From positions 558,001-622,000 of the forward strand of contig NZ_JAERQM010000001.1 of the NCBI RefSeq assembly GCF_019029495.1: a stretch of DNA of 64,000 nt. Reading direction: 5' to 3'. The DNA comes from Falsiroseomonas oleicola. GTDB lineage: Bacteria > Pseudomonadota > Alphaproteobacteria > Acetobacterales > Acetobacteraceae. The translations under genes were made by a program, and so were the position numbers. Numbering within the stretch: position 1 is the first letter of the stretch; every line of letters begins with the position of its first letter. The notes under the pieces were generated by a model. The model was given only the letters and a program-made list of their open reading frames with translations, did no database searches and had not been told where the DNA came from. Shown here in pieces: positions 45,215 to 53,839 of the stretch.

Positions 45215-46108
45215 ATGCCGCAGGCCGACCTGAATGACCTCCAGGCCTTCCGCGCCGTGGCCCAGGAGCGGAGTTTTACGCGCGCCGCGGCGCAGCTCGG
45301 CGTTTCACCCTCGGCGCTGAGCCAAACGCTCCGCGGGCTGGAGGCGCGGCTTGGGCTCCGACTGCTGAACCGCACGACACGCAGCGTCGCCCCCACCGAG
45401 GCCGGTGAGCGCCTGCTGAGAGCGCTGGGCCCGGCCTTCGACGGGATCGAGGCGGCACTCGCCGCGCTCGGCGACCTGCGGGAGAAGCCGTCCGGCACCA
45501 TCCGCATCACCGCGGGGGAGCACGCGACCGAGACGGTGCTGTGGCCGGCGCTTGAGCGGCTGCTCCCAGCCTATCCGGACATCACGGTCGAGGTGCATGT
45601 GGACAATACGCTCGCCGATCTCGCGGCCGGGCGCTTCGACGCCGGCATCCGCATCGGGGAACTGGTGGGCAAGGACATGGTCGCGGTGCGCATCGGGCCG
45701 GAGCTGCGCATGGCGGTGGTCGGTGCGCCTGCCTATTTCGAGCGGAGGCCGCCACCGAAGACGCCACAGGATCTGATCGGCCACGCCTGCATCAACATCC
45801 GCCTGCCGACGCATGGCGGCGTTTACGCCTGGGAGTTTGAAAAGGACGGGCGCGAACTCCGCGTGCGCGCCGAAGGACCGCTGGTGTTCAACGTGGCACC
45901 CCCGCTGCTGAGGGCGGCCCTCGCGGGGCTGGGTCTGGCCTACGTGTTCGAGGACCAGGCGCGCGCGCACCTCGCAAAGGGTCGACTGGTGCGCGTGCTT
46001 GCCGATTGGTGCCCGCCCTTTGCGGGCTACCATCTCTACTATCCGAGCCGACGTCAGCCCACGCCGGCTTTCGCCCTGCTGGCGAAGGCGCTGCGTTTCA
46101 GGGAGTGA
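45215..46108 (+). CDS. LysR-family regulator of the cyclophilin-like/hydrolase locus
   Basis: 297 residues. The winged helix spans about 1-65 (DLNDLQAFRAVAQERSFTRAA, SPSALSQTLRGLEARLG, LLNRTTRSVAPTEAGERLL), followed by the periplasmic-binding-like effector domain. ATG 45215 is preferred, with AGGA 8 nt upstream; a TTG six codons earlier is possible. It is divergent from the cyclophilin-like gene with an intervening T-N11-A box, so it probably activates that gene and the hydrolase. Confidence 0.9.
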   Translation: MPQADLNDLQAFRAVAQERSFTRAAAQLGVSPSALSQTLRGLEARLGLRLLNRTTRSVAPTEAGERLLRALGPAFDGIEAALAALGDLREKPSGTIRITAGEHATETVLWPALERLLPAYPDITVEVHVDNTLADLAAGRFDAGIRIGELVGKDMVAVRIGPELRMAVVGAPAYFERRPPPKTPQDLIGHACINIRLPTHGGVYAWEFEKDGRELRVRAEGPLVFNVAPPLLRAALAGLGLAYVFEDQARAHLAKGRLVRVLADWCPPFAGYHLYYPSRRQPTPAFALLAKALRFRE

Positions 46109-46307
46109 GGCGGACGAACCGCATCGCCGCCTGAAAGAGTTGTGTCGCCTGAAGGTCCACCCCGGATCATATCGAAACGTTCCTGGCCTGCTCTGAAACA
46201 GCCCCCTCCCCACCCCCGAGCAACACCGCGCCACCCCCACCCCCACACCGATAGCCGCACCCCCCTCCCCCGCGCTATGCTGCCACCAACTGATGAAGGA
46301 GCGCGGC

Positions 46308-46757
46308 ATGCGACAGTGGGTCCTGGTGGCGGCGGCGGCGATGGTCCTGGGCGGAAGCGCCGGGGCGCAGCAGCAGGGCGATCCGCCGCATGCCTGGGTG
46401 TTCGGGTCCTGGACCGGCGGCATCTACCCGCCCGGCGCGACCAGCGGGCCGAGTTGCACCGGCCAGCCCGCGGTGATCTTCACCAAGGATGTGGTGCTGC
46501 GCGCCTCCGTCTTCGACGTCGCCTATCGCCAGCGGATCATCGAGACGGTCCAGGCCAGCCCGGATGTGCTGGAATTCCGCTTCGTCCCGGCGCAGGGGCC
46601 GACCGGGCCGCTCGCCTCCCGCCTGCCGGCCGATCTCGGCTTCGGTTGCGCCACGGGGCCGAACACGCTGCGGGTGGAGCGGCGCGGGCCGAATGAGATC
46701 GCCTTCCCGAACTGCACCGAATTCCCCTCCCCGCTCCAGCGCTGCGTCGGGAACTGA
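46308..46757 (+). CDS. Small exported protein of unknown function
   Basis: 149 residues with a signal peptide (1-21, MRQWVLVAAAAMVLGGSAGA). The mature part has four cysteines (SCTGQPAV, FGCATGP, NCTEF, RCVGN at the end), which could form two disulfides. I recognise no family. ATG 46308 directly follows AAGGAGC; ATG 46293 lies upstream of that site. It ends 8 bp before the racemase-like gene and may be cotranscribed with it. Confidence 0.65.
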   Translation: MRQWVLVAAAAMVLGGSAGAQQQGDPPHAWVFGSWTGGIYPPGATSGPSCTGQPAVIFTKDVVLRASVFDVAYRQRIIETVQASPDVLEFRFVPAQGPTGPLASRLPADLGFGCATGPNTLRVERRGPNEIAFPNCTEFPSPLQRCVGN

Positions 46758-46765
46758 ACGCCGCC

Positions 46766-47398
46766 ATGCGCATCGCGCTGATCCATGCCCTGCGGCACTC
46801 GCCGCCGCCGATCGAGGCCGCCTTCGCCGAATTCTGGCCCGAGGCGCGGCTGATGAACCTGCTGGATGACAGCCTCTCGGCCGATCTGGCGCGGGATGGC
46901 GCGCTGACGCCGGCGATGACGGAGCGGTTTCTCACCCTCGGCCGCTATGCGCGCGGCACCGGGGCCGATGGCGTGCTGTTCTCCTGCTCCGCCTTCGGCC
47001 CCTGCATCGCGGCGGTGGCCGCGGACCTGGCCCCGATCCCGGTGCTGAAGCCGAATGAGGCGGCAATCGAGGAGGCGGTAGCGATGGGCCGGCGCATCGG
47101 CCTGCTGGCCACCTTCCCCGGCACGCTTGCCTCCATGCCGCCGGAATTCCCGCCGGGCGTGGAGGTGGTGCCCTGCCTGGCGGAAGGCGCGCTGGCCGCG
47201 CTCGATGCCGGCGATGCGGAGGCGCATGACCGGCTGGCGGCGGAGGCGGCCCGGAAGCTCGCGGGCTGCAACGTGATCCTGCTCGGCCAGTTCAGCCTGG
47301 CCCGGGCGGCCCAGGCCGTATCCGCCACCACGGGATTGCCGGTGGTGACGACGCCGGGAAGTGCGGTGCGTCGGCTGCGGGCGCTGCTGGGGGCGTGA
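46766..47398 (+). CDS. Asp/Glu racemase-superfamily protein lacking the second catalytic cysteine
   Basis: 210 residues of the aspartate/glutamate/hydantoin racemase fold. The first cysteine motif is present as LFSCSAFGPCIAAV (about residues 71-84). The position where two-base racemases carry the second cysteine reads LLGQFSLARAA, without Cys. Related one-cysteine proteins include arylmalonate decarboxylase-like and maleate isomerase-like enzymes, so a racemase function should not be assumed. Its 3' end overlaps the protease gene on the opposite strand by 107 bp. Confidence 0.72.
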   Translation: MRIALIHALRHSPPPIEAAFAEFWPEARLMNLLDDSLSADLARDGALTPAMTERFLTLGRYARGTGADGVLFSCSAFGPCIAAVAADLAPIPVLKPNEAAIEEAVAMGRRIGLLATFPGTLASMPPEFPPGVEVVPCLAEGALAALDAGDAEAHDRLAAEAARKLAGCNVILLGQFSLARAAQAVSATTGLPVVTTPGSAVRRLRALLGA

Positions 47399-48464
47399 CC
47401 CAGGGCGCCCTGGTGGCGTCCGGGTCTTCCATCGCAACCGCCTGGGGCGGCGCCTCGGGCGGCGGAATCTCGGGCGGCGGTGGGCGCGCGCCGGCATGGC
47501 GCACCAGGGCCTCGATCCGCGCCTCGATCGGCGGATGGGTGGCGAACCAGCGCGGGCCGAGGCTGTTGGCGCCGTCATGCAGCAGCAAAGCGCGGACCTG
47601 GCCGGGCATGCCCTCCATCGCCTCCCGCCCCCCCGCCAGTTTCTGAAGCGCGCTGGCCATGGCGTCGGGGTCCGCCGTCATCTCCACCGCCCCGGCATCG
47701 GCCAGGTATTCCCGGTTGCGCGACAGCGCCATGCGCAGAACCACGGACAGCACCCAGGCCAGCGCCGCCACGGCCAGCGCCAGCAGCACCAGCAGCATGG
47801 CGCCGCCCTTGCCCTTGCCGTTGCCGGAGGAGCTGCGCGGCAGGCGGCGCGCCATCCGGAAGCCGCCGCGCCCGACGCCGCGCCACATCACCTCCCCCAC
47901 CATGGAGATGACGCCGGCGAAGACCGCCGCGACCACGCCGAGCCGCGCATCGCCGTTGCGGATATGGGTCAGCTCATGCGCCACCACGGCGCGCAATTCG
48001 CGGGGCGTGAGGGCCTGCATCAGCCCGCGCGTCACCGTCACCGCGCCCTTGTCGCGCGTCAGGCCGCTGGCGAAGGCGTTGCGCGCCTCCGTCTCGATCA
48101 CCGCGAGGCGCGGCATGCGCATGCCGCGGCTGACGGCCAGCGCCTCCGTCATGTCCCACAGCGCGGGTTCCTGCGCCCGTGTCACGGGGCGGGCGCCGGA
48201 GACCATGTCCAGGATCCATTGGTTGGAGAACCAGGCGATGGCGAACCAGATGGCGGAGATCAGCAGCGCGATGGGGAAGGCCGCCGGCAGCAGCCGGAAG
48301 GATTGCGCCAGCCCCTGATTGAAATCCTCCGCCTCCGACGCCGACAGCAGCAGGGCGACGGACCAGGTGATCATCGCCAGCAGCACCGGGAAGCCGGCCA
48401 GCAGCAGCAGCGTGCGCAGGCCGGTGTTCCAGATATGCGTCCGCAAGCCCAGCGTGGGCAGCAT
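47292..48464 (-). CDS. M48-family membrane zinc protease (HtpX-like)
   Basis: 390 residues. Two N-terminal membrane segments (about 15-40 and 60-85) precede the metalloprotease domain with the zinc motif HELTH in AVVAHELTHIRNGDARLG and the third ligand in NREYLADAGAVEMT. Another hydrophobic region lies near 220-250. A Pro/Ala-rich tail of about 60 residues follows the catalytic domain. HtpX-type proteases degrade misfolded membrane proteins. LemA lies upstream on the same strand; LemA/HtpX neighbours are common. Confidence 0.9.
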   Translation of the reverse strand: MLPTLGLRTHIWNTGLRTLLLLAGFPVLLAMITWSVALLLSASEAEDFNQGLAQSFRLLPAAFPIALLISAIWFAIAWFSNQWILDMVSGARPVTRAQEPALWDMTEALAVSRGMRMPRLAVIETEARNAFASGLTRDKGAVTVTRGLMQALTPRELRAVVAHELTHIRNGDARLGVVAAVFAGVISMVGEVMWRGVGRGGFRMARRLPRSSSGNGKGKGGAMLLVLLALAVAALAWVLSVVLRMALSRNREYLADAGAVEMTADPDAMASALQKLAGGREAMEGMPGQVRALLLHDGANSLGPRWFATHPPIEARIEALVRHAGARPPPPEIPPPEAPPQAVAMEDPDATRAPWVTPPAAPAADAPHFPASSPPAIPWWRIRPGPPGPG

Positions 48465-48603
48465 GGCCTCATTCCCCTGGTATCAACCTGCCTATCCGGC
48501 GCGTCTGGCGGGGCGACGCCGCGAGCACGGCTCGCCAAGCGGCCGGGGGCCGGACCCGGCGCAGGAATGCCGCAACATCCCCGCGCGGCGATTTCAGACT
48601 ATT

Positions 48604-49161
48604 TCAGAACTTCACCTGGGGGGCGTTCTTGGTCGCTGCCCGCTCATTCTCATCCAGCTCGAAGAAGCCGCGCGGGCCGAAGCCCAGCGAGCCGGCGAAG
48701 AACACCGCCGGGATGGATTGGATGGAGGCGTTGTATTCCGCGACGCTGTTGTTGAAGAAGCGCCGGGCGGCCGCCAGCAGGTTCTCCACATTGGAAAGCT
48801 CGCCCTGAAGCGACAGGAAGTTGGTATTGGCCTTGAGGTCCGGATAGGCCTCCGACAGCGCGAAAAGCCGGCTGAGCGCGGCGCCGAGCTGGCCTTCCGC
48901 CGCGCTGGCCTGTTCCGGCCCCTGGGCGCGGACGGCGGTGTTGCGGGCGGCGATCACCGCCTCCAGCGTGCTGCGTTCATGCGCGGCATAGCCCTTCACC
49001 GTCTCCACCAGGTTGGGGATCAGGTCGTGGCGCTGCTTGAGCTGCACCTCGATATCCGCCCAGGCCTGGGCGACGGCCTGCCGCAGCGAGACCAGGCGGT
49101 TGTAGATGACGACCAGCCACAGCAGCAGCAGGACGACAATCCCGAGCAGCACCCATTCCAT
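48604..49161 (-). CDS. lemA: LemA-family membrane protein
   Basis: 185 residues with a single N-terminal membrane helix (MEWVLLGIVVLLLLWLVVIY) and then a helical domain. Diagnostic segments are YNRLVSLRQAVAQAWADIEV, the QLKQRHDLIPNLVETVKGYA signature and FFNNSVAEYNA. ATG 49161 has AAGGGGG 9 nt upstream and is preferred over the TTG at 49170. Its exact role is unknown; it often accompanies HtpX-like proteases, as here. Confidence 0.92.
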   Translation of the reverse strand: MEWVLLGIVVLLLLWLVVIYNRLVSLRQAVAQAWADIEVQLKQRHDLIPNLVETVKGYAAHERSTLEAVIAARNTAVRAQGPEQASAAEGQLGAALSRLFALSEAYPDLKANTNFLSLQGELSNVENLLAAARRFFNNSVAEYNASIQSIPAVFFAGSLGFGPRGFFELDENERAATKNAPQVKF

Positions 49162-49191
49162 GCGCGGCAACCCCCTTGATGGCCTGGCAGG

Positions 49192-49851
49192 CTACGCCGC
49201 CGAGGCGCGTTCCGAAAGGATGGTATCCGCCTGCCGGAAGGCATCGGCCATGCGCTCGGCCGGCATGGCGCCGCTGAACAGCAGATGGCGGTCCATCAGG
49301 AAGGAGGGCACGCCGGAAATGCCGCCGCGCCGCGCCGCCATATCCTCCGCCAGCACCTCCGCCCGATGCGCCTCGCCGGCCAGCATCCCGGCCACCGCCG
49401 CGGCGTCCATCCCCGCGCCGCCGGCGAGTTTGGCCAGCGTCGCGGCATCGCCGACATCGCGGCCTTCCTGGAAATAACCGCGGAACAGCGCCTCCACCAC
49501 GGCGTGCTGCAGGCCGCTCGCCTCCGCCATGCGGATCACCCGATGGGCGGCGACGGTATTGGGGGTGCGCAGCATCAGCTCGTGCCGAAAATCCAGCCCG
49601 ACGGCGCGGCCGGCCTGCGCCACATTGCCGTCCAGCTCCCGCCCCCGGCTTTCCGAGCCGAACTTTTGGGCGCGGTATTCGGCCCGGGCCACGCCCTCCG
49701 CCGGCATTTCGGGGTTGAGCTGGAAGGGCCGCCAGCGGATCTCGAAGCGCAGCCCGTCTGCCGCCAGCAGTTCCAGCGCCGCATCCAGGTTGCGCTTGCC
49801 GATCCAGCACCAGGGGCAGATGGCGTCGGAAATGATGTCGAGCTTGCGCAT
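49192..49851 (-). CDS. FrnE-type DsbA-family oxidoreductase
   Basis: 219-residue cytoplasmic thioredoxin-fold protein with the redox motif C-P-W-C in ISDAICPWCWIGKRNLD. The cis-proline region is GISGVPSFLMDRHLLFSGA, and an alpha-helical insertion lies between them. It belongs to the FrnE/2-hydroxychromene-2-carboxylate isomerase-like group implicated in oxidative-stress and disulfide chemistry. ATG 49851 has GGGAGG close upstream; earlier in-frame starts would remove the upstream region of the divergent repeat-protein gene. Confidence 0.87.
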   Translation of the reverse strand: MRKLDIISDAICPWCWIGKRNLDAALELLAADGLRFEIRWRPFQLNPEMPAEGVARAEYRAQKFGSESRGRELDGNVAQAGRAVGLDFRHELMLRTPNTVAAHRVIRMAEASGLQHAVVEALFRGYFQEGRDVGDAATLAKLAGGAGMDAAAVAGMLAGEAHRAEVLAEDMAARRGGISGVPSFLMDRHLLFSGAMPAERMADAFRQADTILSERASAA

Positions 49852-49976
49852 GCCGGCCTCCCTGGTTGCGGGCTGACCTCGCACCATGCCCGCCCCATGG
49901 TCAAGGCCGCCGGGCTTCACAGGCCGTTAGCCAATGCCCCCGCAAGATAGGCTGGGACAAAAGGCCGAGACTTCCT

Positions 49977-52900
49977 TTGCAGATCACCGCCACGACCAGC
50001 GCGGCCAATGCCCGTCACCTGGCCGGCGTGCTGGCCAACCTGTCCACGACCCAGATCGGGATGCTGGAGCCGGAGGTGATCGGCCGGCTGCCCGGGCTCG
50101 CCTTGGCCGGGCTGGCCAGCACCCAGCTGGCAGCCCTGGCGACCACCCAGCTCGCGGCGCTGAAATCGACGCAGGTCGCGGCGCTCGCCACCACCCAGAT
50201 CGCCGCCCTGGCCAGCACCCAGCTTGGCGCGCTGGGCACTTCGGCTGCCAGCGGAATGGGCGCCACGCAGGTGGCGGCGCTCGGCACAGCGGGGCTGGCG
50301 GCGCTCGCCTCCACGCAACTGGCCGCGCTGAAGCCGGCGGCGCTGACCGCCTTGCCCACGGACACCCTGGCGGCACTGGGCACCACGCAGACCTCGGCGC
50401 TGACGCGCGGCCAGATGGCGGCGCTGCGGCCGACCCAGATGGCGGCCCTGGCCACGGAGACCATCGCGGCGCTGACCACGACGCAGCTCGCCGGCGTCAG
50501 CAATGCCGGCATCGCCGCCCTCGGCACGGCGCAGCTCGCCGCCCTGGCGAGCACGCAGATCGGCGCGCTGAGCCGCAGCCAGGCCACCGCCCTGACCGCC
50601 AGCCAGATCACCGCCCTGGCCCCCAGCCAGCTCGTCGCGCTGGATGCCAAGCAGCTCGCCACCTTCTCCGGCGCCGAGGTCGCCGGCCTGTCCAGCACGG
50701 CGCTGAGTGCCCTGTCCGGCACCCAGATCGCCGGCTTCACCGCGCGCCAGGTGGCGGCGATGCAGCCGGAGGGGCTGGCGGCGCTGGACCAGTCCCAGCT
50801 CGCCGCCATCTCCGCCTCCGCCATGGCGATGCTGAGCCTGGGCCAGGTGCAGGCGCTGGGCACCACCCAGGCGGCGGCGCTGACCACGGCGCAGATGCGC
50901 GCGCTCGGCGCCGTGCAGGCGAAGGCCATGACGGCGGAGCAGATGGCCGCGCTGTCCACCACCCAGATCGCCGCGCTGACGCCGCTGGCGCTCGCGGCGG
51001 TGGATGGGTCGGATTTCGACGCGCTCTCCACCGCGCAATGGGCTGCCTTCAGCACTGCGCAACTGGCCGCGCTGAAGCCGGCGCAGATCGCCGGCATGGG
51101 CACGGCGACGCTGACCGGGCTGGCGCCGGACCGCATGGCCGGCCTGTCCCGCGCCGCCATTGGCGGGCTGACCACCACCCAGCTTGGCGCGCTCGGCAGC
51201 AGCCGGATCGCGGCACTGACGACGACGCAGATGGGCGGGCTGACCTCCGCGCAACTGGCCGGGCTCGGCACGGCGGATGTCGCGGCGCTGGGCACCACCC
51301 AGATCGCGGCGCTGGCGCGCGGCGCCCTGCCAGGGCTTGGCACCGCCGGGCTGCTGGCGCTGGGCGATACCGGGTTGGCGGCGCTGACCACGGGCCAGGT
51401 CAGCGCCCTGACCGCGACGCAGATCGGCGCCCTGCCGACCGCCAGCCTGGCGGCGCTGGGCACGCGCCAGGTCGCGGCGCTCAGCAGCGCGGCGCTGGCC
51501 GGGTTGGGTAGCGGCCAGTTGGCGGCGCTCGGAACCAGCCAGATGGCGGCGCTGGGCACGGCGCAGCTCGGCGCGCTGGGCAGCACGCAGCTTGCCGCGC
51601 TCGCCGCGACGCAGATCGCCGCCCTGTCGACCACCCAGGTCGCGGGCCTCGCCGGCGCGGCGCTGGGCGGCCTGCAGGGGGAGGCGATGCAGGCCCTCGC
51701 GGTGCAGGGTCTGGGCAAGCTGCAATTGATGGGCCTCGGCAGCGCCCAGCTCAGCGCCTTCGCCACCAGCCAGGTGGCGGCGCTGACCAGCACCCAGGTC
51801 GCGGCGCTGGACCGCTACCAGGTGCAGGCGCTGCCGGATGGCGCGCCGGCGCTCTGGGGCACGGCGCAGATCGGCGCGCTGACGGCGGCCGGCATCATGG
51901 GGCTGGAGGCGGCGGACCTCGCCGTGCTCTCCACCGACCAGGCGGCGGTGCTGAAGCGCGCGCAATTGGCGGCGCTGAGCAGCAGCCAGATCGGCCAACT
52001 CGGCGCGACACAGATCGCCGCCCTGGCCACCAGCGCGCTGCAGGGGCTGGTCTCCACCCAGGTGGCGGCGCTGACCAGCACCGCTTTGGCCGGGCTGGCC
52101 AGCGGGCAATGGGCGGCGCTGTCGCCCGCCGCGCTGCCGGGGCTGGAGAGCGCGGCGCTGTCCGGTATCGGCAGTGCGAACCTCGCCGCGCTGACCGGGG
52201 CGCAGGTGGCGGCCCTCGGCACGGCGCAACTGCTGGCCGCGGCCTCGGACCAGCTCACCAGCCTCGGCACCACCCAGCTCGCCGCCCTGACCGCGACGCA
52301 GCTGGGCGCGTTGGACGGCGCGCGCGTCGCGGCGCTGGGGACGGAGGCGCTGGCCGCGCTGTCCACCGCCGGCATCGCCGCGCTCGGCACCGCGACGGCC
52401 GGCGCCTGGGGCACGACGCAGGTCGCGGCGCTGGGCACGGCACAGGTGGCGGCCCTGTCCGGCACCGCGCTGGCCGGGCTGTCCAGCACCGCCTTCGACG
52501 CGCTCGGCAGCACGCAACTCGTGGCGCTGGGCTCGGCGCAGCTTGGCGCGCTGTCCAGCAGCAGCGTGGCCGCGCTGGCCACCACGCAGCTCGCGGCGCT
52601 GAGCGCCTCGGGCCTCGCCGGGCTCGGCGTGGCGGCGCTGGACTCGGCGCAATTCGCGGCGCTGGCGACCAGCCAGGTGGCCGGGCTGGGCTCCGCCCAG
52701 ATCGCCAGCCTTTCCGCCACCCAGATCGGCTTCCTGGCGACCACGCAACTCGCCGCGCTGACCCCTGCCGCCACCGCCGGGCTGGCCCTGCCGGGGCTGG
52801 GCACCACGGGGCTGGCGGTTCTCGGCACGGCACAGATGGCGGCGCTGGGCTCGGCGCAGGTGGCTTCGCTGGATTCCACGCAGCTCGCGGCGCTGGCCAG

Positions 52901-53705
52901 CACACAGCTCGCCGCGCTTTCCGCCACCGGCATCGCCGGGCTGGATATGGGCCTGGCGGCGGGACGGCTGGGGGAGCTGTCCTCCCGCCAGATCGGCGGG
53001 CTGGTCTCCAGCCAGATCGCGGCCCTGGCCGCCACCGACCTCGCGGCGCTGACCAGCACGCAGATCGGCGGCTTGGCGGCGCCCGCCTTGGCCGGGCTGA
53101 CCACGGTGCAGATCGACCTGCTCGGCACCCGCATGCAGGGGCTGAGCGTGACGCAGATCGGCGGGCTGGGCGCGTCACAGGTCGCCGCTTTGTCCACCAC
53201 CGTGCTGGCCGGGATGGGCACGGGCCAGGTGGCGGGGCTGTCCTATTCCGGCACATCGGGCCTCGGCACGGCGCAGGTGGCGGCGCTCGGCGCGACGCAG
53301 ATCGCGGCGCTGCGGCCGCAGCAGTTCCTGGCCCTCGGCACCAGCCAGATCGCCGCCCTGGCGACGACGCAGGTGGCGGCGCTGACCGCGACGCAGCTCG
53401 GCGGCATGGGGCCGGCGCAGGTCGGCGCGCTGGACACGGCGCAGATGGCGGCGCTGACCGGGGCCGCGCTGGCGGCGATGGATGCGACTCAGGTCGCCGC
53501 GCTATCCACCGCCGATGTCGCGGCGATCGCGCCCGACTCCTTCCTCGGCCTGACCACCACGGCGGTGCAGGCGCTGTCCACAGCCCAGGTGGCGGCGGTG
53601 ACCACGGCGCAGCTTTCGGCGCTGCGCGCGCGGCAGGAAACCCCCTTCAGCCGCGACCAGCTTTTCAGCATGACGCCGGAGCAGCTTTCCGCGCTGTATG
53701 GCTGA
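49977..53705 (+). CDS. Giant octapeptide-repeat protein, function unknown
   Basis: About 1242 residues. After a short unique head (QITATTSAANARHLAGVLAN) almost the whole protein is an eight-residue repeat, consensus L-x-[ST]-[TAS]-Q-[ILVM]-[AG]-A, roughly 150 copies. Examples are LASTQLAA, LATTQIAA and LGTAQVAA. The register slips a few times by a five-residue unit. The repeats contain no cysteine and very few charged or aromatic residues. The end, PFSRDQLFSMTPEQLSALYG, keeps the pattern. There is no signal peptide, membrane helix or known domain. S/T-x-x-Q is a helix N-cap box, so each unit could be one short helical turn of a solenoid. TTG 49977 is favoured over ATG 49866, which lies 14 bp from the divergent frnE-like start; no start has a strong ribosome-binding site. 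It is bounded by a hairpin downstream. Confidence 0.75.
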   Translation: MQITATTSAANARHLAGVLANLSTTQIGMLEPEVIGRLPGLALAGLASTQLAALATTQLAALKSTQVAALATTQIAALASTQLGALGTSAASGMGATQVAALGTAGLAALASTQLAALKPAALTALPTDTLAALGTTQTSALTRGQMAALRPTQMAALATETIAALTTTQLAGVSNAGIAALGTAQLAALASTQIGALSRSQATALTASQITALAPSQLVALDAKQLATFSGAEVAGLSSTALSALSGTQIAGFTARQVAAMQPEGLAALDQSQLAAISASAMAMLSLGQVQALGTTQAAALTTAQMRALGAVQAKAMTAEQMAALSTTQIAALTPLALAAVDGSDFDALSTAQWAAFSTAQLAALKPAQIAGMGTATLTGLAPDRMAGLSRAAIGGLTTTQLGALGSSRIAALTTTQMGGLTSAQLAGLGTADVAALGTTQIAALARGALPGLGTAGLLALGDTGLAALTTGQVSALTATQIGALPTASLAALGTRQVAALSSAALAGLGSGQLAALGTSQMAALGTAQLGALGSTQLAALAATQIAALSTTQVAGLAGAALGGLQGEAMQALAVQGLGKLQLMGLGSAQLSAFATSQVAALTSTQVAALDRYQVQALPDGAPALWGTAQIGALTAAGIMGLEAADLAVLSTDQAAVLKRAQLAALSSSQIGQLGATQIAALATSALQGLVSTQVAALTSTALAGLASGQWAALSPAALPGLESAALSGIGSANLAALTGAQVAALGTAQLLAAASDQLTSLGTTQLAALTATQLGALDGARVAALGTEALAALSTAGIAALGTATAGAWGTTQVAALGTAQVAALSGTALAGLSSTAFDALGSTQLVALGSAQLGALSSSSVAALATTQLAALSASGLAGLGVAALDSAQFAALATSQVAGLGSAQIASLSATQIGFLATTQLAALTPAATAGLALPGLGTTGLAVLGTAQMAALGSAQVASLDSTQLAALASTQLAALSATGIAGLDMGLAAGRLGELSSRQIGGLVSSQIAALAATDLAALTSTQIGGLAAPALAGLTTVQIDLLGTRMQGLSVTQIGGLGASQVAALSTTVLAGMGTGQVAGLSYSGTSGLGTAQVAALGATQIAALRPQQFLALGTSQIAALATTQVAALTATQLGGMGPAQVGALDTAQMAALTGAALAAMDATQVAALSTADVAAIAPDSFLGLTTTAVQALSTAQVAAVTTAQLSALRARQETPFSRDQLFSMTPEQLSALYG
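50040..53640 (+). repeat. 24-bp coding tandem repeat array
   Basis: The octapeptides are encoded by degenerate 24-bp units dominated by words such as GCGGCGCTG and ACCACCCAG. Because of the period all six frames stay largely open. Units differ at third positions and in the variable residues, so this is an old, diversified array rather than a recent expansion. Confidence 0.85.
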
Positions 53706-53707
53706 TC

Positions 53708-53740
53708 GGCCCCGGGTTGCGCCGCAGGCGCGGCCCGGCC
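53708..53740 (+). terminator. Hairpin after the repeat-protein gene
   Basis: GGCC, CGGG and GCGCC pair in turn with GGCGC, CCCG and GGCC around the GCA loop, giving an imperfect 13-bp stem 2 bp after the stop. No T-run follows. Confidence 0.5.
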
Positions 53741-53839
53741 AAGCTGCCACGAAGCGCCAGAACAATCCGACGGCAAACCCCCCGCAGCTCGTGGAGGTTG
53801 CATGCTTCGTGACGTCGCCTTTTCGGGCGCCTCCGCACC

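Noticed and set aside
46200-46275. C-rich pyrimidine tract before the small exported protein gene
   Set aside because: Simple composition without repeats, stem or promoter pattern; nothing specific can be claimed.
49917-53221. Long minus-strand and shifted open frames within the octapeptide array
   Set aside because: A 24-bp GC-rich period keeps all frames open. Only the plus frame gives the ordered pattern with third-position variation; the others are Arg/Gly/Pro- or Cys/Ser-rich shadows.
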